DNA of 64,000 bases, taken from positions 315,617 to 379,616 of the forward strand of contig CAVPHV010000003.1 of NCBI GenBank assembly GCA_963704825.1, in the 5' to 3' direction. Below the pieces are notes generated by a model, which was not told the origin of the DNA, made no database searches, and was given only the letters and a program-made list of their open reading frames with translations. Positions within the stretch are counted from its first letter, which is position 1, and each line of letters opens with the position of its first letter. The DNA is from CAVPHV01 sp963704825 (GTDB lineage: Bacteria; Actinomycetota; Acidimicrobiia; Spongiisociales; UBA5794). A program made the position numbers and the translations under genes. This document shows, piece after piece, positions 29,207-36,371 of the stretch.

Positions 29207-29548
29207 CCACGCCATCACCACCGAGATCAACGGTTCCCAAGGCGGCCTTCTTGTGGCACAATCTGCGGACCAGAGAAAGGAGGTGGTCCGAACATGTCAG
29301 AAGGTTTACGTAGGACTCTGGAGGTGGCCGAGCGCTAAGCGGCCATTCCTGCACATGTCAGGGGAGTGGCTGCTTCCTCGCACCTGCGAGGCGGTTGGCG
29401 ACTCCAACTCGGACCACCGAGGCCCGGAGATCCGTGAGTTGGTCCTCTCACGGCGGCGCACAGCGCCGAAGTATCTCCGGGTCTTCACGCGCCCGGATGA
29501 AACGCTTGGGGACGTCCACATCCGCCGCTCTACGGGTAACGTTGCCGG
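29207..29548 (+). other. Leader region with strong RBS, 14-codon ORF and complementary sequences
   Basis: No ordinary gene fits. AAAGGAGGTGG at 29277-29287 is a near-perfect ribosome-binding site, 6 bases before ATG 29294, which opens a 14-codon frame (MSEGLRRTLEVAER) to TAA 29336. GGTGGTCCGA at 29282-29291, within that site, is exactly complementary to TCGGACCACC at 29409-29418, so RNA folding could hide it. This may be a leader peptide or a frameshifted small gene. The next gene starts at 29549. Confidence 0.4.
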
Positions 29549-30319
29549 ATGGAATTCTCCGAGTACTTGGCCGCCGTACGAGGCGAAGGCGAGGCCCTGG
29601 CGCAAAGTGCGGCAGAAGGGCTCGAGCCCGACGTTCCCTGTTGCCCGGGCTGGACGGTACGCGACGTTGTCGCCCACACCGGCGGCGTTCATCGCCAAAA
29701 AGAGCAGATCGTTCGGGAACGCTGGGTCGATCGTGGCCCCGAGTTCCCGGTGGCGCCTCACGATGGCTTGCTCGATTGGTACCGCGAAGGCCTCGACCAA
29801 CTTGTTGCGACGTTGGCGGACACCGACCCGGCTACGCCGGTGTACACGTGGTACGAACCGGACCAGACCGCCGGCTTTTGGTTCCGGCGTTTGGCCCACG
29901 AGACGGCAGTACACCGGGTCGACGTCGAGCAGGGCCACGGCATCGACGCCTGGGTAGAGCCCGAGCTGGCGGCCGACGGCGTGGAAGAACTACTCGTCGT
30001 GATGCTCACCGGGTATCCCGACTGGGCCGATGTGAACGAGTATGACGGCACGTTGCGGCTCGAATGCACCGATCAAGACGCGGCGTGGACGCTGCGCTAT
30101 GTCACCTTCAGCGGCACGTCACCGAATAGCGGCGTCGCATTCGCCGATGAGCCCAGCTTCGTCTTTGCCGATGAATCGGCGCCGATCGCGGTGGCCCGCG
30201 GCAAGGCCTCGGATCTGTTGCTGTACGGGTGGGGACGCGGTCCCATGACCGCATTGGATATCGAAGGTGACCTGGCCCTCGTCGCCGACTTCCGTTCCGT
30301 CGCTGCCGACGTCACGTGA
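29549..30319 (+). CDS. Maleylpyruvate isomerase-family (mycothiol-dependent type) protein
   Basis: 256 residues with the DinB/MDMPI fold: VPCCPGWTVRDVVAHTGGVH at the N-terminus (metal-ligand His), FRRLAHETAVHRVDVE (second metal site), and a C-terminal sterol-carrier-like part (residues ~165-250, ARGKASDLLLYGWGR). Actinobacterial members use or act on mycothiol. A TAACGT -10-like box ends six bases before the ATG, so the mRNA may be leaderless. Reaction unknown. Confidence 0.82.
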   Translation: MEFSEYLAAVRGEGEALAQSAAEGLEPDVPCCPGWTVRDVVAHTGGVHRQKEQIVRERWVDRGPEFPVAPHDGLLDWYREGLDQLVATLADTDPATPVYTWYEPDQTAGFWFRRLAHETAVHRVDVEQGHGIDAWVEPELAADGVEELLVVMLTGYPDWADVNEYDGTLRLECTDQDAAWTLRYVTFSGTSPNSGVAFADEPSFVFADESAPIAVARGKASDLLLYGWGRGPMTALDIEGDLALVADFRSVAADVT

Positions 30320-30343
30320 CGGCGCGACGTCACCTGACGGCGC
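30308..30343. repeat. 18-bp tandem repeat between convergent genes
   Basis: GACGTCACGTGACGGCGC (30308) and GACGTCACCTGACGGCGC (30326) differ at one base. The repeat covers the MDMPI-family stop codon and nearly reaches the stop of the convergent hydrolase; it may be part of a shared terminator. Confidence 0.7.
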
Positions 30344-30348
30344 CGGGC

Positions 30349-31164
30349 CTACAGCTCGAGTTCCATGCCCTCGTAGGCGGCGCCGGTCAACGGGAAGATG
30401 GCTCGGGCCGAGCTGACCACGGTGTCGATGGTCGCATCGTCGTGATCCGGATCGTGGCTGGTCAAGATCAGCCGCTTCACGCCGGCTTCCTGGGCGGTGG
30501 CAACGGCGTGCTGCCAGGTGCTGTGGCCCCAGCCGCGACGGCTGGCTGAGTAGTCGGTCGGCGTGTATTGGGCGTCGTGGATGAGCACATCGGCGCCACG
30601 GGCCAGGTCGATCAAACGCTCATCGGCTGCCGCGTTTCCGGTTTCGTGGTCGGTGGCGATGACGACGGATCGGTTCGGGCCGTCGAGCCGATAGCCCATC
30701 ACCGGGTCGGGATGGTCGAGCACGATCGACGTGATCGAGACTTCACCCACGGAGAGTCGTTTCGGGACGGGAAGGCATTCCTTCTGCGCCCCGGCGTCGT
30801 CGAAGGCGACGGGGAACCAAGGTGGCCGGATCACGGCGCCGATCATCTCGGCCACCGAGTCGGCGTCGGGCCCGGGTCCATAGAACGTGAACTTGCTGGC
30901 CGGTAGGAACAGCGGAGCAAAGACCGGGAGGCCCTGGAGATGATCCCAGTGGTAGTGGGTGAAGAGCACCGTGAAACGGTTCGGCCCTTCGCTGAGCGTG
31001 TTTTGGAGGTTGCGCAAACCAGTACCGCAATCGATGACCAGGTGATGGTTGTCGCCGACCGCAACGTCGAAGCACGTCGTATTGCCGCCGTAACGTCGGT
31101 ATGGCGGGCCGCAGACCGACATCGAGCCGCGGGCGCCGCGTACCGTCAGAACGAGATCAGTCAT
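30349..31164 (-). CDS. Metallo-beta-lactamase-fold hydrolase (PhnP/RNase Z-like)
   Basis: 271 residues. The metal-binding HxHxDH motif is THYHWDHLQGLPVFAP, the substrate face CGPPYRRYGGNTTCFDV, the middle Asp in VIATDHETGNA, and later histidines are LIHDAQYTPTDY, GWGHSTWQHAV and ILTSHDPDHDD. This set is characteristic of the cyclic-phosphodiesterase-like MBL group. It probably hydrolyses a phosphodiester; with cyclases in the same window a cyclic-nucleotide phosphodiesterase role is possible but only a guess. Confidence 0.8.
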   Translation of the reverse strand: MTDLVLTVRGARGSMSVCGPPYRRYGGNTTCFDVAVGDNHHLVIDCGTGLRNLQNTLSEGPNRFTVLFTHYHWDHLQGLPVFAPLFLPASKFTFYGPGPDADSVAEMIGAVIRPPWFPVAFDDAGAQKECLPVPKRLSVGEVSITSIVLDHPDPVMGYRLDGPNRSVVIATDHETGNAAADERLIDLARGADVLIHDAQYTPTDYSASRRGWGHSTWQHAVATAQEAGVKRLILTSHDPDHDDATIDTVVSSARAIFPLTGAAYEGMELEL

Positions 31165-31223
31165 TTGGGCCTCCGCCGCTCGGGTGGTCGGGCACAGTGT
31201 GGTCGCGCCGGCCCGCTGGTCGC

Positions 31224-31312
31224 CTGTTGAACAATGTCAGTTCGTGCTCGCCGGTGGGGGCTGAACAGGCGTTGGGTTGGTGGGGCGACCACTCACGTCG
31301 ATTGTTCAACAG
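31224..31312. repeat. 89-bp element with perfect 12-bp terminal inverted repeats
   Basis: CTGTTGAACAAT at 31224-31235 and ATTGTTCAACAG at 31301-31312 are perfect inverted copies separated by 65 bases. They lie in the 186-base gap between the hydrolase and cNMP-binding genes. They could be paired operator sites, a long hairpin or a miniature mobile element; no flanking target duplication is seen. Confidence 0.8.
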
Positions 31313-31350
31313 TCTCCTAGTCAGAATCCAACAGGCGCGGACGCGGTCTG

Positions 31351-31770
31351 TCAGTCGACGACGGACTGGTTGGTGTCTCGCAAGCGCCTGGCGAGCTCTC
31401 CCATGATCTTGACCCCGACGTCGGGATGGGTCGTCAGCGTGGAGCGCAAGTCCCATTTGGTGATCACGAGACACGTGGTCGGCTCGGTTGCGACAACGTC
31501 GGCAGTTCGGGGCGTGTCTTCGAGCAGCAGGGCCATCTCACCGAAGAAGGACCCCGGCCCGTGGTCGGCAAGGTGGACTCCGTTCTTGGATACCTCGGCG
31601 TTGCCCTCGAGAACGAGGTAGAAGCCGGCACCGCCCGGGTGCCCGGCGCGAATGATCTGCTTGCCGGTCGGAAAGGTCCGCTCTTTGGCCGTTGCCAACA
31701 CCGTGGAAATCTCGTTGTTGGTCAGCCCCGCAAAGAGGGGGGTTTGCTTCAGGAAATCGCCGGTGTTCAT
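31351..31770 (-). CDS. Cyclic-nucleotide-binding domain protein
   Basis: 139 residues, a stand-alone CAP-type cNMP-binding domain. The phosphate-binding cassette reads SFFGEMALLLEDTPRTADV, with the expected Glu and Arg contacts to cAMP. No DNA-binding domain follows; the C-terminal helix ends LARRLRDTNQSVVD. It might be a cAMP-responsive regulatory subunit. Two class III cyclases are encoded at 37.3-41.3 and 47.5-48.4 kb. Confidence 0.85.
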   Translation of the reverse strand: MNTGDFLKQTPLFAGLTNNEISTVLATAKERTFPTGKQIIRAGHPGGAGFYLVLEGNAEVSKNGVHLADHGPGSFFGEMALLLEDTPRTADVVATEPTTCLVITKWDLRSTLTTHPDVGVKIMGELARRLRDTNQSVVD

Positions 31771-31961
31771 CCCGCTCCGATCGCGTGTCGAGTGTTGCGT
31801 TCACCTTATCGAACTCAGCCGCTCCAAGGCGGCTCAGGCTGGTGAATGGTTCAACGCTTTCTCACCGCGCTCTTGTTGCCGATACCGAGAACTTGGCGGT
31901 GACCAACTCTTCCATGGCGGGGAGGCTACCTGCGCAGCTGCTGGCTGAGTAGCCTGCCGGC

Positions 31962-32573
31962 GTGGACCCCGACCTCGTCACCGTCGCCAGCTTCGACCAC
32001 CGCGGAGATGCGGAGATCACTCGTGCCCATCTCGTCGGTGGTGGCATCCTTGCGCTGGTGCAGGCCGACAACGAAGGCGGTCTCAACCCTGGCTTCTTCT
32101 CTGAGTATCACGTCCGGGTCGTGGTACGGAAGGAAGACGAGGCCGCCGCCCGCGACCTGCTTGCCTGCGATGACCGCGGACTTCCCGGCGAGATGGTGGC
32201 CGCGATGGTCGCCCACGCTCGCTTCACCGCGCCGGAGGAAGCCTGTGGCCTGCTTGCTGCCGACGCAGACGGGCGCTGGCGGATGGTCTATTGCCTGACC
32301 AATCGGGAGAGTTCTCCCTATCGCTTCACCGTCGACCCCAACGAGCACTATCGCGCCATGCGTCATGCCGAGCGCAATGGTTGGGAGATCGCCGGCGTCT
32401 TCCATTCCCACCCCAAGTCGGCAGCCGTTCCCTCCGCGACCGACGTTGCCGGGGCGCTTGACCCCGATTGGCTGTACGTCATCGTCAGCCTGCAGCGCCC
32501 GGATGTGCCCGAGGTGCGTTCGTTCCGAATTCGCGACGGTGTGGTCGACGCGCAGTCGCCGACCATTGGGTAG
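31962..32573 (+). CDS. DUF2007-JAMM (Mov34/MPN) metalloprotease-like protein
   Basis: 203 residues from GTG 31962. Residues ~1-65 look like a DUF2007 domain (VTVASFDHRGDAEITRAHL, VRVVVRKEDEAAARDLL). Residues ~75-203 are a JAMM domain: catalytic Glu in APEEACGLLAAD, and GVFHSHPKSAAVPSATD (HxH, Ser, Asp). Bacterial JAMM proteins cleave isopeptide-like bonds, for example to expose Gly-Gly ends on sulfur-carrier proteins. No MoaD/ThiS-like gene is adjacent. Confidence 0.82.
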   Translation: MDPDLVTVASFDHRGDAEITRAHLVGGGILALVQADNEGGLNPGFFSEYHVRVVVRKEDEAAARDLLACDDRGLPGEMVAAMVAHARFTAPEEACGLLAADADGRWRMVYCLTNRESSPYRFTVDPNEHYRAMRHAERNGWEIAGVFHSHPKSAAVPSATDVAGALDPDWLYVIVSLQRPDVPEVRSFRIRDGVVDAQSPTIG

Positions 32574-32602
32574 GTAGGTTCCCCGGGGGTACTCTCTTCG
32601 CC

Positions 32603-33352
32603 ATGAAGCTGACGGTGCTGGGAAGCAGTGGTGTCTGCCCGGGCAAGGGAAACCCTGCCTCGGGTTATCTCATCCAACACGGACCCACCACCATCTGGTG
32701 CGACGCCGGTTCCGGCACGTTCATGTCGCTGATGGAACACGTCGATCCGGCGGCGATCGATGCGGTGCTCATCAGCCACGGCCACACGGATCATTGTGCC
32801 GACTTCGTCGCCTTCTTCGCCTACCTGGCCTACGGTCCCAGCGGCGACACTCCTGTTCCGGTCTACTTGCCGCCGAGTACCGTCGAGCCGCTGGCTGCCT
32901 TCGTGCGGGCGGACGGCGATCACGTGTTTCACATGACGTTTGATTTCAACATCGTGAGTGGCGGCGATACCGCGGCGGTGGGCGAGATCAACCTGACGTT
33001 CGCCGATGCGCACCACTCGGTGCCGACAATGTCCACCCGATTTGAGGCCGGCGGTCGCTCCCTCGCTTACTCGGCCGACACCGGACCCGGCGGTGGGTTT
33101 CCGGCGCTCAGCGCCGGGGCCGACGTGATGTTGTGCGAAGCAACGCTGCAGGGCGAGCGAACCCCCTTTGTATATGAGTACCACCTGACCGCGGCGGAGG
33201 CGGGAGCTCTGGCTCGCGAGGCCGATGTCGGCCGGCTGATTCTGACGCACGTGTCGCCTACGCTGGACATTCGGCGGTCGCTCACCGAAGCGGCCGCCAT
33301 GTATGGAACGGAGCCAGAGCTGGCGGTGCCGGGACTCGAGATCGAGGTTTGA
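32603..33352 (+). CDS. Metallo-beta-lactamase-fold hydrolase (RNase Z-like)
   Basis: 249 residues from ATG 32603. The metal site is VLISHGHTDHCADFVAFF, with His in FADAHHSVPTMSTRF, Asp in YSADTGPGGGF, and His in EYHLTAAEAGALA and LILTHVSPTLD. This corresponds to ElaC/RNase Z relatives without a long exosite. TACTCT at 32590-32595 is a plausible -10 for a leaderless transcript. Likely a phosphodiesterase or tRNA-processing-like enzyme; precedes rph. Confidence 0.8.
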   Translation: MKLTVLGSSGVCPGKGNPASGYLIQHGPTTIWCDAGSGTFMSLMEHVDPAAIDAVLISHGHTDHCADFVAFFAYLAYGPSGDTPVPVYLPPSTVEPLAAFVRADGDHVFHMTFDFNIVSGGDTAAVGEINLTFADAHHSVPTMSTRFEAGGRSLAYSADTGPGGGFPALSAGADVMLCEATLQGERTPFVYEYHLTAAEAGALAREADVGRLILTHVSPTLDIRRSLTEAAAMYGTEPELAVPGLEIEV

Positions 33353-33357
33353 CCCTA

Positions 33358-33422
33358 CGGTCCACGTTTGACCTCCCGGTCACTGCGTGACCTGACGGTC
33401 ACTGCGTGACCTAGCGGTCACG
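33358..33422. repeat. 19-bp tandem repeats each holding a GGTCAC-TGC-GTGACC palindrome
   Basis: Four phased units start at 33358, 33377, 33396 and 33415. Units 2 and 3 contain the perfect palindrome GGTCACTGCGTGACC, unit 1 a degenerate form and unit 4 only the left half. They fill the gap between the hydrolase stop and the rph start, so they could be a terminator or clustered operators. Confidence 0.85.
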
Positions 33423-33453
33423 TTGCCAGACTATGAGGAGAGGCGGAAAGAGC

Positions 33454-34161
33454 ATGCGCGAGGGACGAGGGGCAGCGGAGCTGAGGCCGGTCGTGATGGA
33501 GCGGGGCTTCACCGAGATGACTCCGGGGTCGGTGCTGATCGGCATGGGGAGAACCCGCGTGCTGTGCACCGTGTCGATCGATACCGATGTGCCGCCGTGG
33601 ATGCGCGACAGCGGCGAAGGCTGGGTCACTGCCGAGTACGCCATGCTTCCGGGGTCGGGCAAGGAGCGCATCTCGCGCCGCTCGATCAGCGGAGGCCGCA
33701 CCAAGGAAATCCAGCGACTCATCGGGCGTTCGTTGCGTGCCGCCGTCGACTTGGCGGCGATGCCCGAAATCACGGCGCGGATCGACTGCGACGTGCTCCA
33801 GGCCGATGGTGGAACGCGTACCGCTTCGATCACGGGCGCCTGGGTCGCTCTGGCCGATGCTCTCGATGTGGTGGTTGCTTCCGGCAAGCTCCCGGCCAGT
33901 CCGATCATCGATCACGTGGCGGCCGTTTCGGTAGGGATCCTTGACGACCGGGTGCTGCTCGACCTCGACTATCCGGAGGATGTTGCTGTCGATGTCGACT
34001 GCAACGTGGTCATGATGGGCAGCGGAGAGTTGATCGAGGTCCAGGGGACTGCTGAGGGGCGCCCGTTCTCTCGCATCCAGTTCGACCGCATGCTCGACGT
34101 TGCCGGCTCGGGAATTGCTGAGTTGGTCCGCCTCCAGGCTGAGGCGCGCTCCACATCGTGA
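33454..34161 (+). CDS. rph: Ribonuclease PH
   Basis: 235 residues from ATG 33454, chosen because an AGGAGAGG site lies about nine bases upstream and family homology begins at MREGRGAAELRPV. Motifs: PVVMERGFTEMTPGSVLIGMG, AEYAMLPGSGKERISR (phosphate-binding), QRLIGRSLRAAVDL, DVLQADGGTRTASITGAW. It trims tRNA 3' ends by phosphorolysis. The stop overlaps the rdgB GTG (GTGA). Confidence 0.92.
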   Translation: MREGRGAAELRPVVMERGFTEMTPGSVLIGMGRTRVLCTVSIDTDVPPWMRDSGEGWVTAEYAMLPGSGKERISRRSISGGRTKEIQRLIGRSLRAAVDLAAMPEITARIDCDVLQADGGTRTASITGAWVALADALDVVVASGKLPASPIIDHVAAVSVGILDDRVLLDLDYPEDVAVDVDCNVVMMGSGELIEVQGTAEGRPFSRIQFDRMLDVAGSGIAELVRLQAEARSTS

Positions 34162-34751
34162 TCCCGTCACGCCTTGTGGTGGCCTCGCAGAACCCGGACA
34201 AGATCCGAGAGGTCGAGGAGGTGTTGGAGGGTCTGTCCCTCCCCATCGAGATCGTGCGGGGTCATCATTGGCCGGAGGTGGAAGAGACCGAGGACACCCT
34301 GGAAGGCAACGCGTTGCTCAAAGCGCGCGCCGTGGCGGCGATTACCGGTCTCGCTGCGGTCGCCGACGACACCGGGCTCGAAGTGCGGGCGCTCGGTGGT
34401 GCTCCCGGTGTCTTCACCGCTCGCTATGCCGGCCCCGATGCCACCTACGGCGACAACGTCGCCAAGCTCTTGGCTGGGCTGGAAGGTGTTGAAGATCGTC
34501 GAGCTCGCTTCCGCACCGCGGTGGCGTTGGTCGACCCTTCCGGTGAAGAGGTCGTGGTGGAAGGCGCCCTCGATGGGTCCATCGCCACAGAACCCCGCGG
34601 CACGGGCGGCTTTGGCTACGACCCCGTGTTCGTGGTCGACGGGCGCACCCTGGCTGAGATCGCTCCCGCCGAGAAGAACGCCATCAGCCATCGTGGCCGC
34701 GCTCTCCAAGCTTTGGCGCAAACCTTCCGGGAGCGGCCCGGAAACCGTTGA
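34158..34751 (+). CDS. rdgB: XTP/dITP diphosphatase (RdgB/HAM1)
   Basis: 197 residues from GTG 34158, overlapping the rph stop. Motifs: VVASQNPDKIREVEEVL, ADDTGLEVRALGGAPGVFTA, and GTGGFGYDPVFVVDGRTLAE ... EKNAISHRGRAL. It hydrolyses non-canonical purine triphosphates to stop their incorporation. The rph-rdgB order is common in bacteria. Confidence 0.93.
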   Translation: MIPSRLVVASQNPDKIREVEEVLEGLSLPIEIVRGHHWPEVEETEDTLEGNALLKARAVAAITGLAAVADDTGLEVRALGGAPGVFTARYAGPDATYGDNVAKLLAGLEGVEDRRARFRTAVALVDPSGEEVVVEGALDGSIATEPRGTGGFGYDPVFVVDGRTLAEIAPAEKNAISHRGRALQALAQTFRERPGNR

Positions 34752-34752
34752 A

Positions 34753-34777
34753 ACCCGGTCCCTCCTCGGAACCGGGT
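34753..34777. terminator. Terminator after rdgB
   Basis: ACCCGGT / ACCGGGT forms a 7-bp stem around an 11-base loop, 2 bases past the rdgB stop. It may also stop the convergent minus-strand gene ending at 34809. Confidence 0.6.
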
Positions 34778-34808
34778 CTCGGCGCACGGCAAATCTGTGT
34801 CGTGTGGC

Positions 34809-35042
34809 CTAGCTGAAGAACCAGGTGATGGTGTGGAAAGAGCCCGAATCGGTCGTTGAGTCTTCGTCGAACGTTGCTACGAACAGCCCTGCCGTGATGC
34901 GGCTGGTGACGATGGCCCGGATCTCGGGTTCCGGGGTGGAGAAGAACTTGTTGTCGAGGTCTTCGATGATCTGCCGCTCGATGTCGACCCGGCGGGCCTC
35001 GAGGGCATCGAGTGCCTTTCTCAGTGGTGCTGAGCCTGCCAT
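34809..35042 (-). CDS. Small protein of unknown function
   Basis: 77 residues from ATG 35042 with an AAAGGGA ribosome-binding site. It contains a charged helix (LRKALDALEARRVDIERQII) followed by a beta-rich part ending SGSFHTITWFFS. An open frame extends far upstream of the ATG, antisense to the ABC gene, but the ribosome-binding site and composition favour the short form. No family recognised. Confidence 0.5.
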   Translation of the reverse strand: MAGSAPLRKALDALEARRVDIERQIIEDLDNKFFSTPEPEIRAIVTSRITAGLFVATFDEDSTTDSGSFHTITWFFS

Positions 35043-35231
35043 GTCGGTCCCTTTCTGGACTCTTCTTTGCGGCGGTGGTGCCGTTCCTACCTGACACAGA
35101 TGATCGGTCACGAAGGGTGGTTGCACGAGAATGGTTCTCCAGAATGTCGGGGTGACTAGTCCCCTTCGGGGTCCCCGTCCCCGGCTGGAAAGGGCATCGC
35201 CGCAGCGTGTTGATACGATGGCCTCGAGGTC

Positions 35232-36317
35232 ATGGCAACCGTCACGTTTCAGAACGTCTCCCTCCAATTGGGCACCGAGTGTGTCGTTGATGACGTCTCG
35301 CTCGATGTGCACGACCGAGAATTGCTGGCGATCGTCGGTTCGTCGGGGGCAGGCAAGTCGTCGTTGTTGCGGATGGTGGCCGGCCTGGAGCCTCCGACCA
35401 GCGGCGCCATCCTGATCGACGGTGAGTCGATGCAGCAAGTCGCGACGGCAGAGCGCAACGTCGCAATGGTCTTCCAGGACAACGTGCTCTACCCATTCAT
35501 GACGGTCAGGGAGAATGTGTCCTTCCCGCTTGAGATCGCGCATGAGGACGCCGCCGAAATCGAACGCAGGGTCACTGCGGAGGCCAGAGTCCTTGCCATC
35601 GAGCAGCTTCTCGACTCGATGCCGTCCAAGCTGTCGGCGGGGCATCAGCAGCTCGTCCAGGCGGCCCGCGCCATGGTGAGGGTGCCCGATGTGTTCCTGA
35701 TGGATGAGCCCTTGGCGCGTCTCGACCAGCATCTGCGTGGCAAGATGCGACGCGAGTTCCGGCTCATCCAGCAGGGCTATGGGGTGACGACCCTGTTTGT
35801 CACCAACGACCAGGCCGACGCCATGGCCATCGCAGACCGCATCGCAGTGATGGAGCGCGGTCGCCTCCATCAGGTCGGCCCGCCGCTGGAGGTCTATCGC
35901 AATCCCGCGACCACCTCGGTTGCCGCCGTCATCGGGTCGCCTCCGATGAACCTCATTCCCGCCACGGTGGTCGCCGGGATTCCCGGCTACTGGCTGCAAA
36001 TGGGAGCCTCGCGGCTCCGGGCATGGCCCGAGGCGTTGGGTGCCTGGGTGGACCGGTCCGTGCTGGTCGGGATCCGTCCCGATGCGGTCGTGGTCGACGA
36101 GGGCGGCGACCTGGTTGGCACCGTCGAACACGTCGAGTACCAGGGCTCGCACAGCTACCTGTTCGTCAAACTTGCCGGCACCGACGACGCAATCGAAGTT
36201 CGCCACGACGACCTCGACGCGGGTGTCGGTGCGGCGGTGCGGCTCGCGGTGCGTTCGTTCTCCCTATTCGACCCGGCCGCGGGCCGAGCGCTCGCACCGA
36301 CTTCGAGGCCCCGGTAA
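35232..36317 (+). CDS. MalK/UgpC-type ABC ATPase with altered signature and H-loop
   Basis: 361 residues: NTPase domain (1-~230) and OB/TOBE regulatory domain. Walker A VGSSGAGKSS, Q-loop MVFQDNVLYPFMTVREN and Walker B VFLMDEPLARLD are normal. The signature reads LSAGHQQ instead of LSGGQ, and the switch His is replaced: FVTNDQADAM where FVTHDQxEAM is usual. No permease or binding-protein gene adjoins. ATP hydrolysis may be weak or lost, so it could be a regulatory or decaying paralogue. Confidence 0.8.
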   Translation: MATVTFQNVSLQLGTECVVDDVSLDVHDRELLAIVGSSGAGKSSLLRMVAGLEPPTSGAILIDGESMQQVATAERNVAMVFQDNVLYPFMTVRENVSFPLEIAHEDAAEIERRVTAEARVLAIEQLLDSMPSKLSAGHQQLVQAARAMVRVPDVFLMDEPLARLDQHLRGKMRREFRLIQQGYGVTTLFVTNDQADAMAIADRIAVMERGRLHQVGPPLEVYRNPATTSVAAVIGSPPMNLIPATVVAGIPGYWLQMGASRLRAWPEALGAWVDRSVLVGIRPDAVVVDEGGDLVGTVEHVEYQGSHSYLFVKLAGTDDAIEVRHDDLDAGVGAAVRLAVRSFSLFDPAAGRALAPTSRPR

Positions 36318-36371
36318 CCCAACATCGTTCGTCCTGGATCCGTAGGATCGCAGACGCGGCGGGAGGGATTC

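Noticed and set aside
29007..29957. Open frame of 316 codons across the MFS end and the MDMPI start
   Set aside because: It overlaps two recognised genes in another frame and its sequence is Arg/Ser/Pro-rich without family motifs.
34809..36206. Long minus-strand reading frame of ~465 codons antisense to the ABC ATPase gene
   Set aside because: The plus strand carries a clear ABC ATPase; only the last 78 codons, after a good ribosome-binding site, look like a gene.
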